Shown here: positions 50,837 through 59,335 of the stretch, piece by piece | Numbering within the stretch: the first letter of the stretch is position 1 | Layout of the letters: each line of letters starts with the position of its first letter | Assembly (NCBI GenBank): GCA_910584645.1 | Contig: CAJUAU010000002.1 | Location: 62,001-126,000, forward strand | Reading direction: 5' to 3' | From: an uncultured Eubacterium sp. | GTDB lineage: Bacteria; Bacillota; Clostridia; Lachnospirales; Lachnospiraceae | Length of the DNA stretch: 64,000 nucleotides | Translations under genes and position numbers: made by a program | The notes under the pieces: generated by a model | The model's database searches: none | The model's input: only the letters and a program-made list of their open reading frames with translations | What the model was told of the DNA's origin: nothing

Positions 50837-52114
50837 TCAATTGCTATTTGCCAATGCCTGTGCCAGATCCTCTATAATATCATTGACGTTTTCAATTCCC
50901 ACTGATAATCTCACCAGGTCCGGTCCCACACCAGCAGCAACCAGTTCCTCATCATTCATCTGACGGTGTGTCGCTGATGCCGGATGGAGAATGCAGGTAT
51001 GGGCATCCGCCACGTGGGTGGCGATCATTGCTATTTTCAATTTAGACATAAACTTTTCTGCCGCACTTCTTCCGCCCTTTACACCAAAGGATACGACTCC
51101 ACAGGTTCCTTCCGGCATATATTTTTTTGCCCTCTCATAATACTTATTTCCCGGCAGCCCCGGATAATTCACCCATGCCACCTGATCATGGGCCTCCAGA
51201 AATTCCGCCACCTTCTGGGCATTTTCACAGTGCCTCGGCATCCTCACATGAAGGGACTCTATACCAAGGTTCAGAAGATAGGCGTTCATCGGCGCCTGGA
51301 TCGAACCCAGATCCCTCATTAGCTGTGCAGTGGCTTTTGTGATATAAGCGCCCTCCAGCCCAAATTTTTCTGCATAGGTGATGCCATGATAAGATTCATC
51401 CGGCGTGGTCAGCCCCGGAAACTTATCCGCATAGGCAAACCAGTCAAATTTTCCAGAGTCCACAATACAGCCGCCTACAGATGCGTCATGGCCATCCAGG
51501 TATTTCGTGGTGGAATGGATAACGATGTCTGCCCCCCACTCAAAAGGACGGCAGTTGATCGGCGTGGCAAAAGTATTGTCGACGATCAGCGGTACTCCGT
51601 GGGCATGTGCCGCCTCGGCAAACCGCTCGATATCAAATACGATAAGCGCAGGATTGGCAATGGTTTCACCAAATACTGCCTTGGTATTGGGCTGGAATGC
51701 CGCTTCCAGTTCTTCCTCGGAACAGTCCGGATCCACAAAAGTAAACTCGATGCCCATGCGTTTCATCGTCACAGCAAAAAGATTATAGGTTCCCCCGTAG
51801 ATCGTAGATGAGGATACCACATGATCCCCTGCGCTGCAGATATTAAATACCGAATAAAAAGACGCCGCCTGTCCGGAGGAGGTAAGCATCGCCGCCGTTC
51901 CTCCCTCCAAAGCACATATTTTTGCCGCCACAAAATCATTGGTGGGATTCTGAAGTCTTGTATAAAAATAACCGCTTGCCTCAAGGTCAAATAATTTTCC
52001 CATATCCTCACTGGAATCATATTTAAAGGTTGTACTCTGAACAATAGGGATCATTCTTGATTCGCCGTTTTTGGGTTCATATCCTGCCTGAATGCATTTT
52101 GTCTCTCTTTTCAT
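50837..52114 (-). CDS. O-acetylhomoserine aminocarboxypropyltransferase, second copy
   Basis: Cys/Met-metabolism PLP enzyme of 425 residues converting O-acetylhomoserine and sulfide to homocysteine. It has the FYTRLQNPTND substrate motif, STIYGGTYNLF, VDNTFATPINC, the PLP lysine in HSTTKYLDGHDASVGG, and a normal C-terminus (ATHRQMNDEELVAAGVGPDLVRLSVGIENVNDI). It is clearly divergent from the metY at the left edge (for example HDASVGGCIV versus HGTAIGGVIV), so this is not a recent duplication. The start may be ATG 52114 or the adjacent GTG 52117; AAAGGAG lies upstream. Related gamma-synthase activities are possible. Confidence 0.93.
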   Translation of the reverse strand: MKRETKCIQAGYEPKNGESRMIPIVQSTTFKYDSSEDMGKLFDLEASGYFYTRLQNPTNDFVAAKICALEGGTAAMLTSSGQAASFYSVFNICSAGDHVVSSSTIYGGTYNLFAVTMKRMGIEFTFVDPDCSEEELEAAFQPNTKAVFGETIANPALIVFDIERFAEAAHAHGVPLIVDNTFATPINCRPFEWGADIVIHSTTKYLDGHDASVGGCIVDSGKFDWFAYADKFPGLTTPDESYHGITYAEKFGLEGAYITKATAQLMRDLGSIQAPMNAYLLNLGIESLHVRMPRHCENAQKVAEFLEAHDQVAWVNYPGLPGNKYYERAKKYMPEGTCGVVSFGVKGGRSAAEKFMSKLKIAMIATHVADAHTCILHPASATHRQMNDEELVAAGVGPDLVRLSVGIENVNDIIEDLAQALANSN

Positions 52115-52139
52115 CACACATTTCTCCTTTACTTGTACC

Positions 52140-52216
52140 AGCTCAATTCGTTGAGCTATCTCAACACTGCCGGCCGGACAATGCCAAGCCGAACCCGACT
52201 TGGCACCGTTAGGCTA
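52140..52216. repeat. Compound palindromic element in the metY2 leader
   Basis: AGCTCAA-TTCG-TTGAGCT (52140-52157) is a perfect tetraloop hairpin. It is followed by TGCCAAG (52182-52188) / CTTGGCA (52199-52205) and CACCGTTAGGCTA. The segments GGACAATG and CCGTTAGGCTAC recur in the 26163 copy. It lies in the transcribed leader, so it may also act in the mRNA. Confidence 0.65.
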
Positions 52217-52221
52217 CAACA

Positions 52222-52250
52222 AGTATATCATTTTACAACTGCTGGCACAA
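52222..52250 (-). promoter_or_regulatory. Candidate metY2 promoter
   Basis: Minus-strand TTGTGC (52245-52250), 17-bp spacer, TATACT (52222-52227). Confidence 0.4.
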
Positions 52251-52280
52251 CCGGAAAATGGTAAAACAGTGGTTTTTCTG

Positions 52281-54179
52281 TCACCGGGCAGAATTGGCAC
52301 GCATGGCATTCAGGATGGCGATCACTGCCACACCTACATCGGCGAATACTGCTTCCCACATATTTGCCTGTCCCAGAGCTCCGAGCACCAGTACCAGCAG
52401 CTTAATTCCAAGGGCAAAGACGATATTCTGGCGCACGATCTTCATCGTCTTCACAGAGATCCGGATTATAGATGCCAGTCTGGATATGTCATCCTCCATC
52501 AGCACCACGTCTGCCGCCTCAATCGCTGCATCCGACCCCATACTGCCCATGGCGATGCCGATATCTGCCCGGGTGATCACTGGTGCATCGTTGATCCCAT
52601 CTCCTGCAAACGCCACATACTTTCCCTCGCTGCACCCTTCCATGATTTTTTCAAGTTCTGTTACCTTATCTTCCGGCAGCAGCTCTGCATGCACCTCGTC
52701 GATACCAAGCTGTCCGGCGATTGCCTCACCGGTCTCCTTCTTGTCTCCTGTCAGCATGACAAACCGCCTTACCCCTGCTCTTTTCAGGTCTGACAAAGCT
52801 TCTTTCACTCCCGGCTTGATCTGGTCTGAGATAAATATACAGCCGGCATACACTCCATCTACAGACACATACACAGTAGTACTGGTCTGATGTTTTATAT
52901 CCAGGCTTTCCGCGGATTCAGGGACTGCCACTCCATGTTCAGTCAAAAGCTTTTTCTTTCCAGCCAGGACCATCTTTTCCTCTGCCATCCCTTTCATTCC
53001 ATATCCAGGAATTTCCTCCACTCCGGATACTTCTACAAGGTCCTCCTGGCAGGCGTTGAGAATGGAGAGGGCTATGGGGTGGCCGGAATATCTCTCCAGG
53101 GAAGCTGCCATGCGGAGGGCATCCATTCCCTCCTCTGAAACCACTTCAGATACTTCAAATTCTCCTTTTGTCAACGTCCCTGTCTTGTCAAATACGATGG
53201 TATCCATGCGGGAAACCATTTCCAGGTAATTACTCCCCTTCACAAGAATACCTCTGGAGGACGCCGCACCGATCCCGCCAAAAAAACTGAGGGGAACGGA
53301 GATCACCAGGGCACAGGGACAGGATATCACAAGAAAGATACATCCCCGCTGGATCCAGTCGGAAAATCCCTGTCCCAGTACAAGAGGAGGCAGCACTGCG
53401 ATCAGAAGTGCAGCCATGACTACAATGGGTGTGTAGTATCTGGCAAATTTCGTGATAAAGTTCTCTACTTTCGCCTTCCGGCTGCTGGCGTTTTCCACCA
53501 GCTCCAAAATCCTGGCCACCGTAGAATTTTCAAATTCTTTCGTGACACGGACCCGCAATACACCGGAGCCATTCACACATCCACTGATGATCTCATCACC
53601 GCTATTCAGCTTCCGGGGCACCGATTCACCGGTCAGCGCACTGGTATCCACAAAGGAACTTCCCTCCACAACAACACCGTCCAAAGGTACTTTTTCTCCG
53701 GGTTTGACCACAATGATACTGTCCGGCAGCACATCTTCCGGATCCCTCTGCTCCACTCCCTCTTCTGTCTCAAGGTTGGCATACTCCGGGCAGATATCCA
53801 TCAGCTCCGTGATGGATCTGCGGGAACGGTTCACCGCATAACTCTGGAACAGCTCTCCCACCTGATAGAAAAGCATGACCGCCACGGCTTCATCGTATTC
53901 TCCAGTTCCAAAGGCGGCAAAGGTAGCGATACACATTAGAAAATTCTCATCAAACACCTGCCCATGGCCAATATTCACCACCGCTTTTTTCACCACATCC
54001 CCGCCGATGACCACATAAGGGATCAGATACAGGCAGAATTCAAACAATACGGCATAAATATGATTTTCAAATATTTTATCTGCATCAAGAACCCCTGCAT
54101 GGAACAACAGAAAAAACAAGGCGAAGATCACAGCGGAAAAAAGAATGCGGAACAATACATTTTTCTGCTTTTTCGTCAT
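52281..54179 (-). CDS. Cd/Zn/Co-type P1B ATPase without N-terminal metal-binding domain
   Basis: Heavy-metal efflux ATPase of 632 residues in the cytoplasmic membrane. It has the transmembrane metal motif SCPCALVIS (Zn/Cd/Pb class), actuator TGES, phosphorylation DKTGTLTKG, ERYSGHPIA (HP locus) and hinge GDGINDAPV. The usual N-terminal HMA domain is absent; a free HMA protein is encoded 22 bp upstream, as if split from it. With the ArsR gene further upstream it forms a metal-inducible efflux operon. Zn, Cd or Pb specificity is inferred from CPC. Confidence 0.94.
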   Translation of the reverse strand: MTKKQKNVLFRILFSAVIFALFFLLFHAGVLDADKIFENHIYAVLFEFCLYLIPYVVIGGDVVKKAVVNIGHGQVFDENFLMCIATFAAFGTGEYDEAVAVMLFYQVGELFQSYAVNRSRRSITELMDICPEYANLETEEGVEQRDPEDVLPDSIIVVKPGEKVPLDGVVVEGSSFVDTSALTGESVPRKLNSGDEIISGCVNGSGVLRVRVTKEFENSTVARILELVENASSRKAKVENFITKFARYYTPIVVMAALLIAVLPPLVLGQGFSDWIQRGCIFLVISCPCALVISVPLSFFGGIGAASSRGILVKGSNYLEMVSRMDTIVFDKTGTLTKGEFEVSEVVSEEGMDALRMAASLERYSGHPIALSILNACQEDLVEVSGVEEIPGYGMKGMAEEKMVLAGKKKLLTEHGVAVPESAESLDIKHQTSTTVYVSVDGVYAGCIFISDQIKPGVKEALSDLKRAGVRRFVMLTGDKKETGEAIAGQLGIDEVHAELLPEDKVTELEKIMEGCSEGKYVAFAGDGINDAPVITRADIGIAMGSMGSDAAIEAADVVLMEDDISRLASIIRISVKTMKIVRQNIVFALGIKLLVLVLGALGQANMWEAVFADVGVAVIAILNAMRANSAR

Positions 54180-54201
54180 AAAATCTCCCTCCTCCGGCTT
54201 C

Positions 54202-54420
54202 CTATCTCTCTAAATAACAGTCTGCGTCCACTTTTTTACAGGCTGCCTCTGCCAGCTCCACGATCTTATCAAAACCCTCGTCCTCTGCGGTTAATGTTAG
54301 TTTTTGTGCCATAAAGCTGACTACGGCGCTCTCCACTCCTTCGATCTTATTTATGGCATGTTCCATCTTTGCTGCACAATTCGCACAATCCAAATTTACT
54401 ATTTTAAATTTTTTCTTCAT
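54202..54420 (-). CDS. Free-standing heavy-metal-associated (HMA) domain protein
   Basis: A 72-residue ferredoxin-like metal-binding protein with DCANCAAKMEHAINKIEGV, where the CXXC binds the metal. It probably hands metal to the ATPase encoded next, which lacks its own HMA domain. In-frame fusion of the two would rebuild a standard CadA layout. The ATG at 54420 follows GGAGGAAATATT. Confidence 0.93.
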   Translation of the reverse strand: MKKKFKIVNLDCANCAAKMEHAINKIEGVESAVVSFMAQKLTLTAEDEGFDKIVELAEAACKKVDADCYLER

Positions 54421-54461
54421 AATATTTCCTCCATTCTTAAAAGGTTTTTACCCTTCTATAG

Positions 54462-54821
54462 CTATTCTAAAATATGTTCCATCCCCTGGCTGAGGATCGA
54501 CATCACATGGCTGTCGGTCAGGGAATAAAATACGGATTTTCCTTCTCTTCTATTCTTTACTAATTTATTCTGCTTTAAAACCCTCAGCTGGTGGGAGATT
54601 GCTGACTGATTCATATTCAGAACATCCGCAATATCACACACACACATCTCCGAGCGGAGCAGAAGATACATGATCTTTATACGGGTGGAGTCTCCAAATA
54701 TTTTATAGAGATCTGCCAGATCGTATAGGATATCCTCATCCGGCATATCATCCCTCCAACGGCTGACCTGCTCGGTATGATGATGTGTCAGCTGGCAGCA
54801 GTCCACATCCTTTTCTGCCAT
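54462..54821 (-). CDS. ArsR/SmtB-family metal-responsive repressor
   Basis: A 119-residue winged-helix repressor. It has the metal-sensing ELCVC-like motif SEMCVCDIADVL, recognition helix NQSAISHQLRVLKQNKLV, wing RREGKSVFYSL, and an N-terminal CC with a His run (DVDCCQLTHHH). A C-terminal DSHVMSILSQGMEH could supply a second metal site, as in CadC/SmtB. It is the first gene of the efflux operon, with a palindromic operator upstream; derepression by Cd or Zn is expected. Confidence 0.92.
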   Translation of the reverse strand: MAEKDVDCCQLTHHHTEQVSRWRDDMPDEDILYDLADLYKIFGDSTRIKIMYLLLRSEMCVCDIADVLNMNQSAISHQLRVLKQNKLVKNRREGKSVFYSLTDSHVMSILSQGMEHILE

Positions 54822-54874
54822 ATCTTCTCCTTTCCCTGCAGGTATACACCCTCCCCTGCAGCTTCTTATTCATT

Positions 54875-54896
54875 CATATGAACAATTATTCATATG
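54875..54896. promoter_or_regulatory. Probable ArsR-family operator
   Basis: CATATGAA (54875-54882) and TTCATATG (54889-54896) with a 6-bp centre, 53 bp upstream of the arsR-type start. A further partial half site (TATGTTCA) adjoins it. It has the size and AT-rich palindromic form of ArsR/SmtB operators. Confidence 0.65.
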
Positions 54897-54948
54897 TTCA
54901 TTTTAATAATACTACACTCCTTATTAAAATGCAACCCTGAATTTAATT

Positions 54949-55701
54949 TTATTCTTTCACTTCGTAAATATAGGCGTTTCCTTTTTTTCCCACCCTTTCC
55001 ACCAGTTCCAGGTAATGAAAAATATTCATGGCAGTCTGGGCGTGGGACAATGGTATTTTCGCAGATTTCGCATATTCCTTTGTGGTAAATCCCGACAATT
55101 CGGGCGGTATCATCATCCGGTAATCCTCCACCCTCTCAAAGAGCATTTCATCAACCAGTGCTACAGGAATCCTGTCATATCTGGTGGCTCCCCTTTTCTT
55201 ATCCCGGCTCCAGCCATCCAGCAGTTTCGTCTCCTCTACATCGATAAACAAAAACAGCAGGTTGAGATTGGGATGATTTAAATAGGTTTTAATGCGGTAC
55301 AATTCTTTGAATGCCTGATAGGGGCTCCCTTTCTTTGGGGATTTTCGCCTGCTCACTTCCTGCCCCGTCTCCGGATCTACCCAGATCACCCACTTCGTCG
55401 CCGGGATCGGATATACGATTGTTACCTTGTACAGTGGCAGAAACTTATCCAGCTTACGCCGAAGCACATTAAAATTGGCGGTCTGTATCTCAATGACCGC
55501 TTCGTCCCTAAATACATCCGCCACATAACCTTCCAGTGGAACCTCATGATAATCCGCATTTGGTTCCATATAATTTTTTACAACAGCGTGAAGCGTCTTT
55601 TCAGATAAAGTTCCTATCCCAAGACGCTCCCTCTCATTGTATACGATCTTCTGTAATGCCTGATCAAAGACCTTCCTGTCCATAGTACGCATTGTCTCCA
55701 T
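54949..55701 (-). CDS. Unknown protein, nuclease-like core and C-terminal winged helix
   Basis: About 250 residues; I do not recognise the family. The segment EVPLEGYVADVFRDEAVIEI plus QTANFNVLRRKL has the E..D..EIQ spacing of a PD-(D/E)XK-like nuclease core (weak evidence). KRGATRYDRIPVALVDEML is basic. The C-terminus (FTTKEYAKSAKIPLSHAQTAMNIFHYLELVERVG) looks like a winged helix. The gene overlaps a tandem duplication that copied its first codons and the 3' end of araD. In-frame ATGs at 55701, 55692 and 55683 are all possible starts; the last gives MDRKVFDQALQ. Confidence 0.7.
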   Translation of the reverse strand: METMRTMDRKVFDQALQKIVYNERERLGIGTLSEKTLHAVVKNYMEPNADYHEVPLEGYVADVFRDEAVIEIQTANFNVLRRKLDKFLPLYKVTIVYPIPATKWVIWVDPETGQEVSRRKSPKKGSPYQAFKELYRIKTYLNHPNLNLLFLFIDVEETKLLDGWSRDKKRGATRYDRIPVALVDEMLFERVEDYRMMIPPELSGFTTKEYAKSAKIPLSHAQTAMNIFHYLELVERVGKKGNAYIYEVKE

Positions 55702-55840
55702 GCTTTCTGAAATAGTGTTTATCCAGCAGCTATAGACGCTCCCTCTCATTGTATACGATCTTCTGTAATGCCTGATCAAAGACCTTCCTGTCCATAATAC
55801 GCATTGTCTCCATGCTTTCTGAAATAGTGTTTATCCAGCA
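55622..55840. repeat. 107-bp tandem duplication at the araD 3' end
   Basis: 55622-55728 and 55734-55840 are identical except for one base (G in ATAGTACGC versus A in ATAATACGC at 55797). They are separated by 5 bp. Each copy carries the last araD codons and the first codons of the downstream gene, so araD stays intact and the downstream gene keeps one good start. Confidence 0.95.
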
Positions 55841-56471
55841 AATACTGGGGTGCTGGCTTCACGGATGGATTCAATGTCATGGTATGATGAGCCATCTCTG
55901 CCACCTTGTCCAGAACTACGGCATTGTAAACTGCATTTGCAGGTGAGGTTCCCCAGGTAAAGGGACCATGGTTCTTCACAACGATTCCCGGTACTTCCAT
56001 GGCATCTCTCTCTCCAAGAGTCTCAACAATAACAAGACCTGTATTTTTTTCGTATTCGTCACTGATCTCGGCAGCAGTCAGATCCCTGGTACATGGAATT
56101 TCACCATAAAAATAATCTGCATGTGTCGTGCCCAGTGCCGGGATCGGCATTCCTGCCTGCGCAAAGGTGACCGCCCATGTAGAATGTGTATGTACAACCC
56201 CTGCCAGATTGTCAAATGCCTTATAAAGCTCGATATGAGTCGCCGTATCAGAGGATGGACGATATTTTCCCTCAACCACATTCTGGTCAAAATCTACCAC
56301 TACCATATCCTCCGGTGACAGCTCGTCATATTCCACACCGCTGGGCTTAATTACGACAAGATTACTTTCACGGTCGATTCCACTCACATTCCCCCAGGTA
56401 TAAATAACAAGCCCTTTCTCCTGGAGCTCCATATTTGCGTCATATACTTCTTTTTTTAATTGTTCCAGCAT
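55776..56471 (-). CDS. araD: L-ribulose-5-phosphate 4-epimerase (AraD)
   Basis: Class II aldolase-fold epimerase converting L-ribulose-5-phosphate to D-xylulose-5-phosphate in arabinose use, 231 residues. It shows GNVSGIDRE, KPSGVEYDEL, the zinc ligands in VVHTHSTWAVTFAQ and a third His in VKNHGPFTWG. It ends LLDKHYFRKHGDNAYYGQ, as in typical AraD. No araA or araB is nearby, so it stands alone here. Its last 21 codons are duplicated downstream. Confidence 0.95.
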   Translation of the reverse strand: MLEQLKKEVYDANMELQEKGLVIYTWGNVSGIDRESNLVVIKPSGVEYDELSPEDMVVVDFDQNVVEGKYRPSSDTATHIELYKAFDNLAGVVHTHSTWAVTFAQAGMPIPALGTTHADYFYGEIPCTRDLTAAEISDEYEKNTGLVIVETLGERDAMEVPGIVVKNHGPFTWGTSPANAVYNAVVLDKVAEMAHHTMTLNPSVKPAPQYLLDKHYFRKHGDNAYYGQEGL

Positions 56472-56585
56472 ACCAGTTTCCCTCCATTTGTTTTGAAATC
56501 AAATTATCGCTGTTCAGTCATATTGTTTTTATTATAATAGATAACCCAGCGTCCGTCAATACAGCTGGAATAAATTGTGAGAGTC

Positions 56586-56612
56586 CCGCGGCTCCCTTTT
56601 AGGGAACTGCGG
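56586..56612 (-). terminator. Hairpin after cysK
   Basis: On the minus strand CCGC-A-GTTCCC pairs imperfectly with GGGAGCCGCGG around TAAAA, 17 bp past the cysK stop. Only a weak T tract follows. Confidence 0.45.
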
Positions 56613-56628
56613 TTCTAAGCCGGATCTT

Positions 56629-57561
56629 TTATTGTGTAAACAATGGAGTGGAATAATAACGGTCTCCGCTGTCAGGTAGAAATACAACGATATTCTTCCC
56701 CTTATTTTCCGGCTTCTCCGCCTCCCGCAATGCGGCCCAGAGCGCTGCCCCAGAAGAAATCCCCACAAGAACCCCTTCTTCCCTGGCGATTTCTTTTGCC
56801 GTGGCAAAGGCGTCCTCATCTTTTACTACAGTAATGGCATCATAAATGCCTGTGTTCAGGACCTCCGGTACAAATCCTGCTCCGATCCCCTGGATCTTAT
56901 GGGCTCCTGCTGTTCCCTGGGAGAGCACCGGCGAAGCAGACGGCTCCACTGCCACGACCTTGACCGAAGGCTTTTTCCCTTTGAGATATTCGCCCACACC
57001 AGTTATCGTGCCTCCCGTTCCCACACCTGCCACAAAAAGATCCACCCCGCCGTCTGTATCTTCCCAGATCTCCGGTCCAGTATACCTTCTATGGGCTTCG
57101 GGATTTGCCGGATTAACAAACTGACCAACGATAATGCTGCCTGGTATCTCCCGATTTAGTTCCTCTGCTTTGACAATGGCCCCTGTCATCCCCTTGCTGC
57201 CGTCGGTAAGCACCAGTTCGGCACCATAAGCTTTTATCATATTTCTCCGCTCCACACTCATGGTCTCCGGCAGTACAATAACCGCCTTATATCCTTTGGC
57301 AGCGGCAATGGCCGCCAGTCCGATCCCCGTATTTCCAGATGTCGGCTCCAGGATCGTCCCCCCCAGCTTAAGCCTGCCGCTTCTCTCCGCCTCCTCGACC
57401 ATCTCCAGGGCAATGCGGTCTTTCACGCTTCCAGCGGGATTCAAATACTCCAGCTTCGCCAGTATCCTGGCCTCAAGTCCATATTTTTTCTCAATATTCG
57501 TAAATTCTACCAGTGGTGTGTTCCCGATCAGCTCAGCAGCACTCTTGTAAATCTTTCCCAT
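56629..57561 (-). CDS. cysK: Cysteine synthase A (O-acetylserine sulfhydrylase)
   Basis: PLP enzyme forming cysteine from O-acetylserine and sulfide, 310 residues. It shows the PLP lysine in LNPAGSVKDRIA, the Asn loop LEPTSGNTGIGLA, the phosphate-binding AGVGTGGTITGVGEYLK and VGISSGAALWAA. The C-terminus YYSTPLFTQ ends in a bulky tail rather than the CysE-binding Ile form. Probably a single-gene unit. No cysE or CymR gene is in view. Confidence 0.96.
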   Translation of the reverse strand: MGKIYKSAAELIGNTPLVEFTNIEKKYGLEARILAKLEYLNPAGSVKDRIALEMVEEAERSGRLKLGGTILEPTSGNTGIGLAAIAAAKGYKAVIVLPETMSVERRNMIKAYGAELVLTDGSKGMTGAIVKAEELNREIPGSIIVGQFVNPANPEAHRRYTGPEIWEDTDGGVDLFVAGVGTGGTITGVGEYLKGKKPSVKVVAVEPSASPVLSQGTAGAHKIQGIGAGFVPEVLNTGIYDAITVVKDEDAFATAKEIAREEGVLVGISSGAALWAALREAEKPENKGKNIVVFLPDSGDRYYSTPLFTQ

Positions 57562-57604
57562 CTCAAAACCTTCCTTTCCTATTACATTGCTGTTTCACAA
57601 CGCC

Positions 57605-59335
57605 CTACTGGCTGTTGTACAGCGCCGCATAAAATCCGTCTTTCCTCAAAAGCTCGTCATGATTTCCCTGTTCTATAATATGCCCGTCTTTCATAACGAG
57701 TATAACATCTGCTTCCCGGATAGTAGAGAGACGATGTGCCACGATAAAGCTGGTCCTTCCCTCCATCATCTTTGAAAATGCATTCTGGATCCGGATCTCT
57801 GTACGGGTATCAATGGATGAAGTGGCCTCATCCAATATGAGCATAGGCGGCAGACAAAGCATCACCCTGGCGATACACAGCAGCTGCTTCTGTCCCTGGG
57901 ACAGACTGCCGCCATCCTCGCCGATCACCGTGTCATATCCTTTCGGCAGTCTCTTGATAAAGCTGTGGGCGTGGCTGGCTTTTGCCGCTTGAATTATCTC
58001 TTCTTCCGTGGCATCCGGTTTTCCCATCACGATATTTTCCCGGATGGTTCCCTGTTTTAACCAGGTTTCCTGCAACACCATGCCATAATTTGCCCGAAGG
58101 CTCTCTCTCGTGATCCTGCGGCTGTCATGGCCGCTGACAAGGATCTCCCCGGCATTCACATCATAAAACCGCATGAGGAGGTTGATGAGCGTTGTCTTTC
58201 CACATCCTGTAGGTCCCACGACCGCCACCCGCTGGCCAGGCTTCACATCCAGATTAAAATCTTCGATCAGATGCTGCTCCGGCACATAAGAAAAGCTCAC
58301 ATCCTGGATCTTTACACTTCCATCCACGTCATGGAGTACCACTGCATCATCGGCATCCGGTGTCTGGGGTGTCTCATCAATAAGTTCAAAAATCCTCCCG
58401 GCACAGGCAATGGCATTTTGCAGCTCTGTCACCACTCCGGAAATCTCATTAAAGGGTTTGGTATACTGGTTCGCGTAGCGAAGAAAGCAAGACAGCTGTC
58501 CCACCGACAGGCTTCCCTGGATGGCAAAAAATGCACCGCTGATCCCCACCCCCGCATACACAAGGCTGTTTACAAATCTGGTGGCCGGATTGGTGATGGA
58601 GGAAAAGAAGATCCCACGCAGAGAACATTTGCGCAGCCTCTCATTGATCTCGTCAAATTTCTCCTGGGCATCATCCTCATAGGCAAAGGCCTGAACCACC
58701 TTTTGGTTTCCAAGGATCTCCTCCACCAGCGCCGTCTGCTCTCCCCTGGTCTCCGATTGCAGCTTGAACATCTCATAGGTCCTTTTCGCAATAAAACTCG
58801 CCACCAGCAGAGAAACCGGCGTGATCACTACAACCACCAGTGTAATGCTGACATTCACACTGAGCATAAACAACAGGGTTCCAAGGATCGTCACCACGCC
58901 GGTAAACAGCTGGGTAAATCCCATAAGAAGACCGTCCGCGAACTGATCCACATCGGCGATCACACGGCTGACCACCTCCCCGTGGGAATGCCCGTCAATA
59001 TACTTTAAAGGCAGCTCCTGTATCCTCCGGAATGCCTCGTCGCGGATATCCCGCACAATATTAAAGGTAATCTTATTATTGCATACATTCATGATCCACT
59101 GCGCTGCCATGGTCACTGCCACTGCGCCGCCGATCTTCCATAATACATGACGGATGGCCGCAAAATCCACCGCGCCGGGAGCAATGATACAGTCAATGGC
59201 CTGCCCGGTGAGGATCGGTACATATAACGTCAGCGCCACCGTCACCGCCGCCAGCACCAGCGAGCAGATAAGGAAAAATGTATATCGTCTGATATAGCTC
59301 AAAACTCTTCGGATCGTCTCTTTCTGGCTCATCAT
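57605..59335 (-). CDS. ABC exporter half-transporter, second subunit
   Basis: Fused membrane-ATPase exporter subunit of 576 residues. Six transmembrane helices (about 1-310) precede a nucleotide-binding domain: Walker A GPTGCGKTT, Q-loop VLQETWL, signature LSQGQKQL, Walker B MLILDEATSSID, H-loop VAHRLS. All catalytic residues are canonical, including the Walker B Glu. Its ATG overlaps the partner's stop (ATGA). In heterodimeric exporters this would be the catalytically competent half. Likely multidrug or lipid export; substrate unknown. Confidence 0.95.
   Translation of the reverse strand: MMSQKETIRRVLSYIRRYTFFLICSLVLAAVTVALTLYVPILTGQAIDCIIAPGAVDFAAIRHVLWKIGGAVAVTMAAQWIMNVCNNKITFNIVRDIRDEAFRRIQELPLKYIDGHSHGEVVSRVIADVDQFADGLLMGFTQLFTGVVTILGTLLFMLSVNVSITLVVVVITPVSLLVASFIAKRTYEMFKLQSETRGEQTALVEEILGNQKVVQAFAYEDDAQEKFDEINERLRKCSLRGIFFSSITNPATRFVNSLVYAGVGISGAFFAIQGSLSVGQLSCFLRYANQYTKPFNEISGVVTELQNAIACAGRIFELIDETPQTPDADDAVVLHDVDGSVKIQDVSFSYVPEQHLIEDFNLDVKPGQRVAVVGPTGCGKTTLINLLMRFYDVNAGEILVSGHDSRRITRESLRANYGMVLQETWLKQGTIRENIVMGKPDATEEEIIQAAKASHAHSFIKRLPKGYDTVIGEDGGSLSQGQKQLLCIARVMLCLPPMLILDEATSSIDTRTEIRIQNAFSKMMEGRTSFIVAHRLSTIREADVILVMKDGHIIEQGNHDELLRKDGFYAALYNSQ

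Noticed and set aside
52118..52280. SAM or T-box riboswitch before metY2
   Set aside because: The leader lacks the conserved S-box core and the T-box TGGNACC motif with specifier domain. Its hairpins match the scattered palindromic element.
56556..56819. 87-codon minus-strand ORF overlapping the cysK end
   Set aside because: Out of frame with cysK, no ribosome site, and it covers the cysK hairpin.
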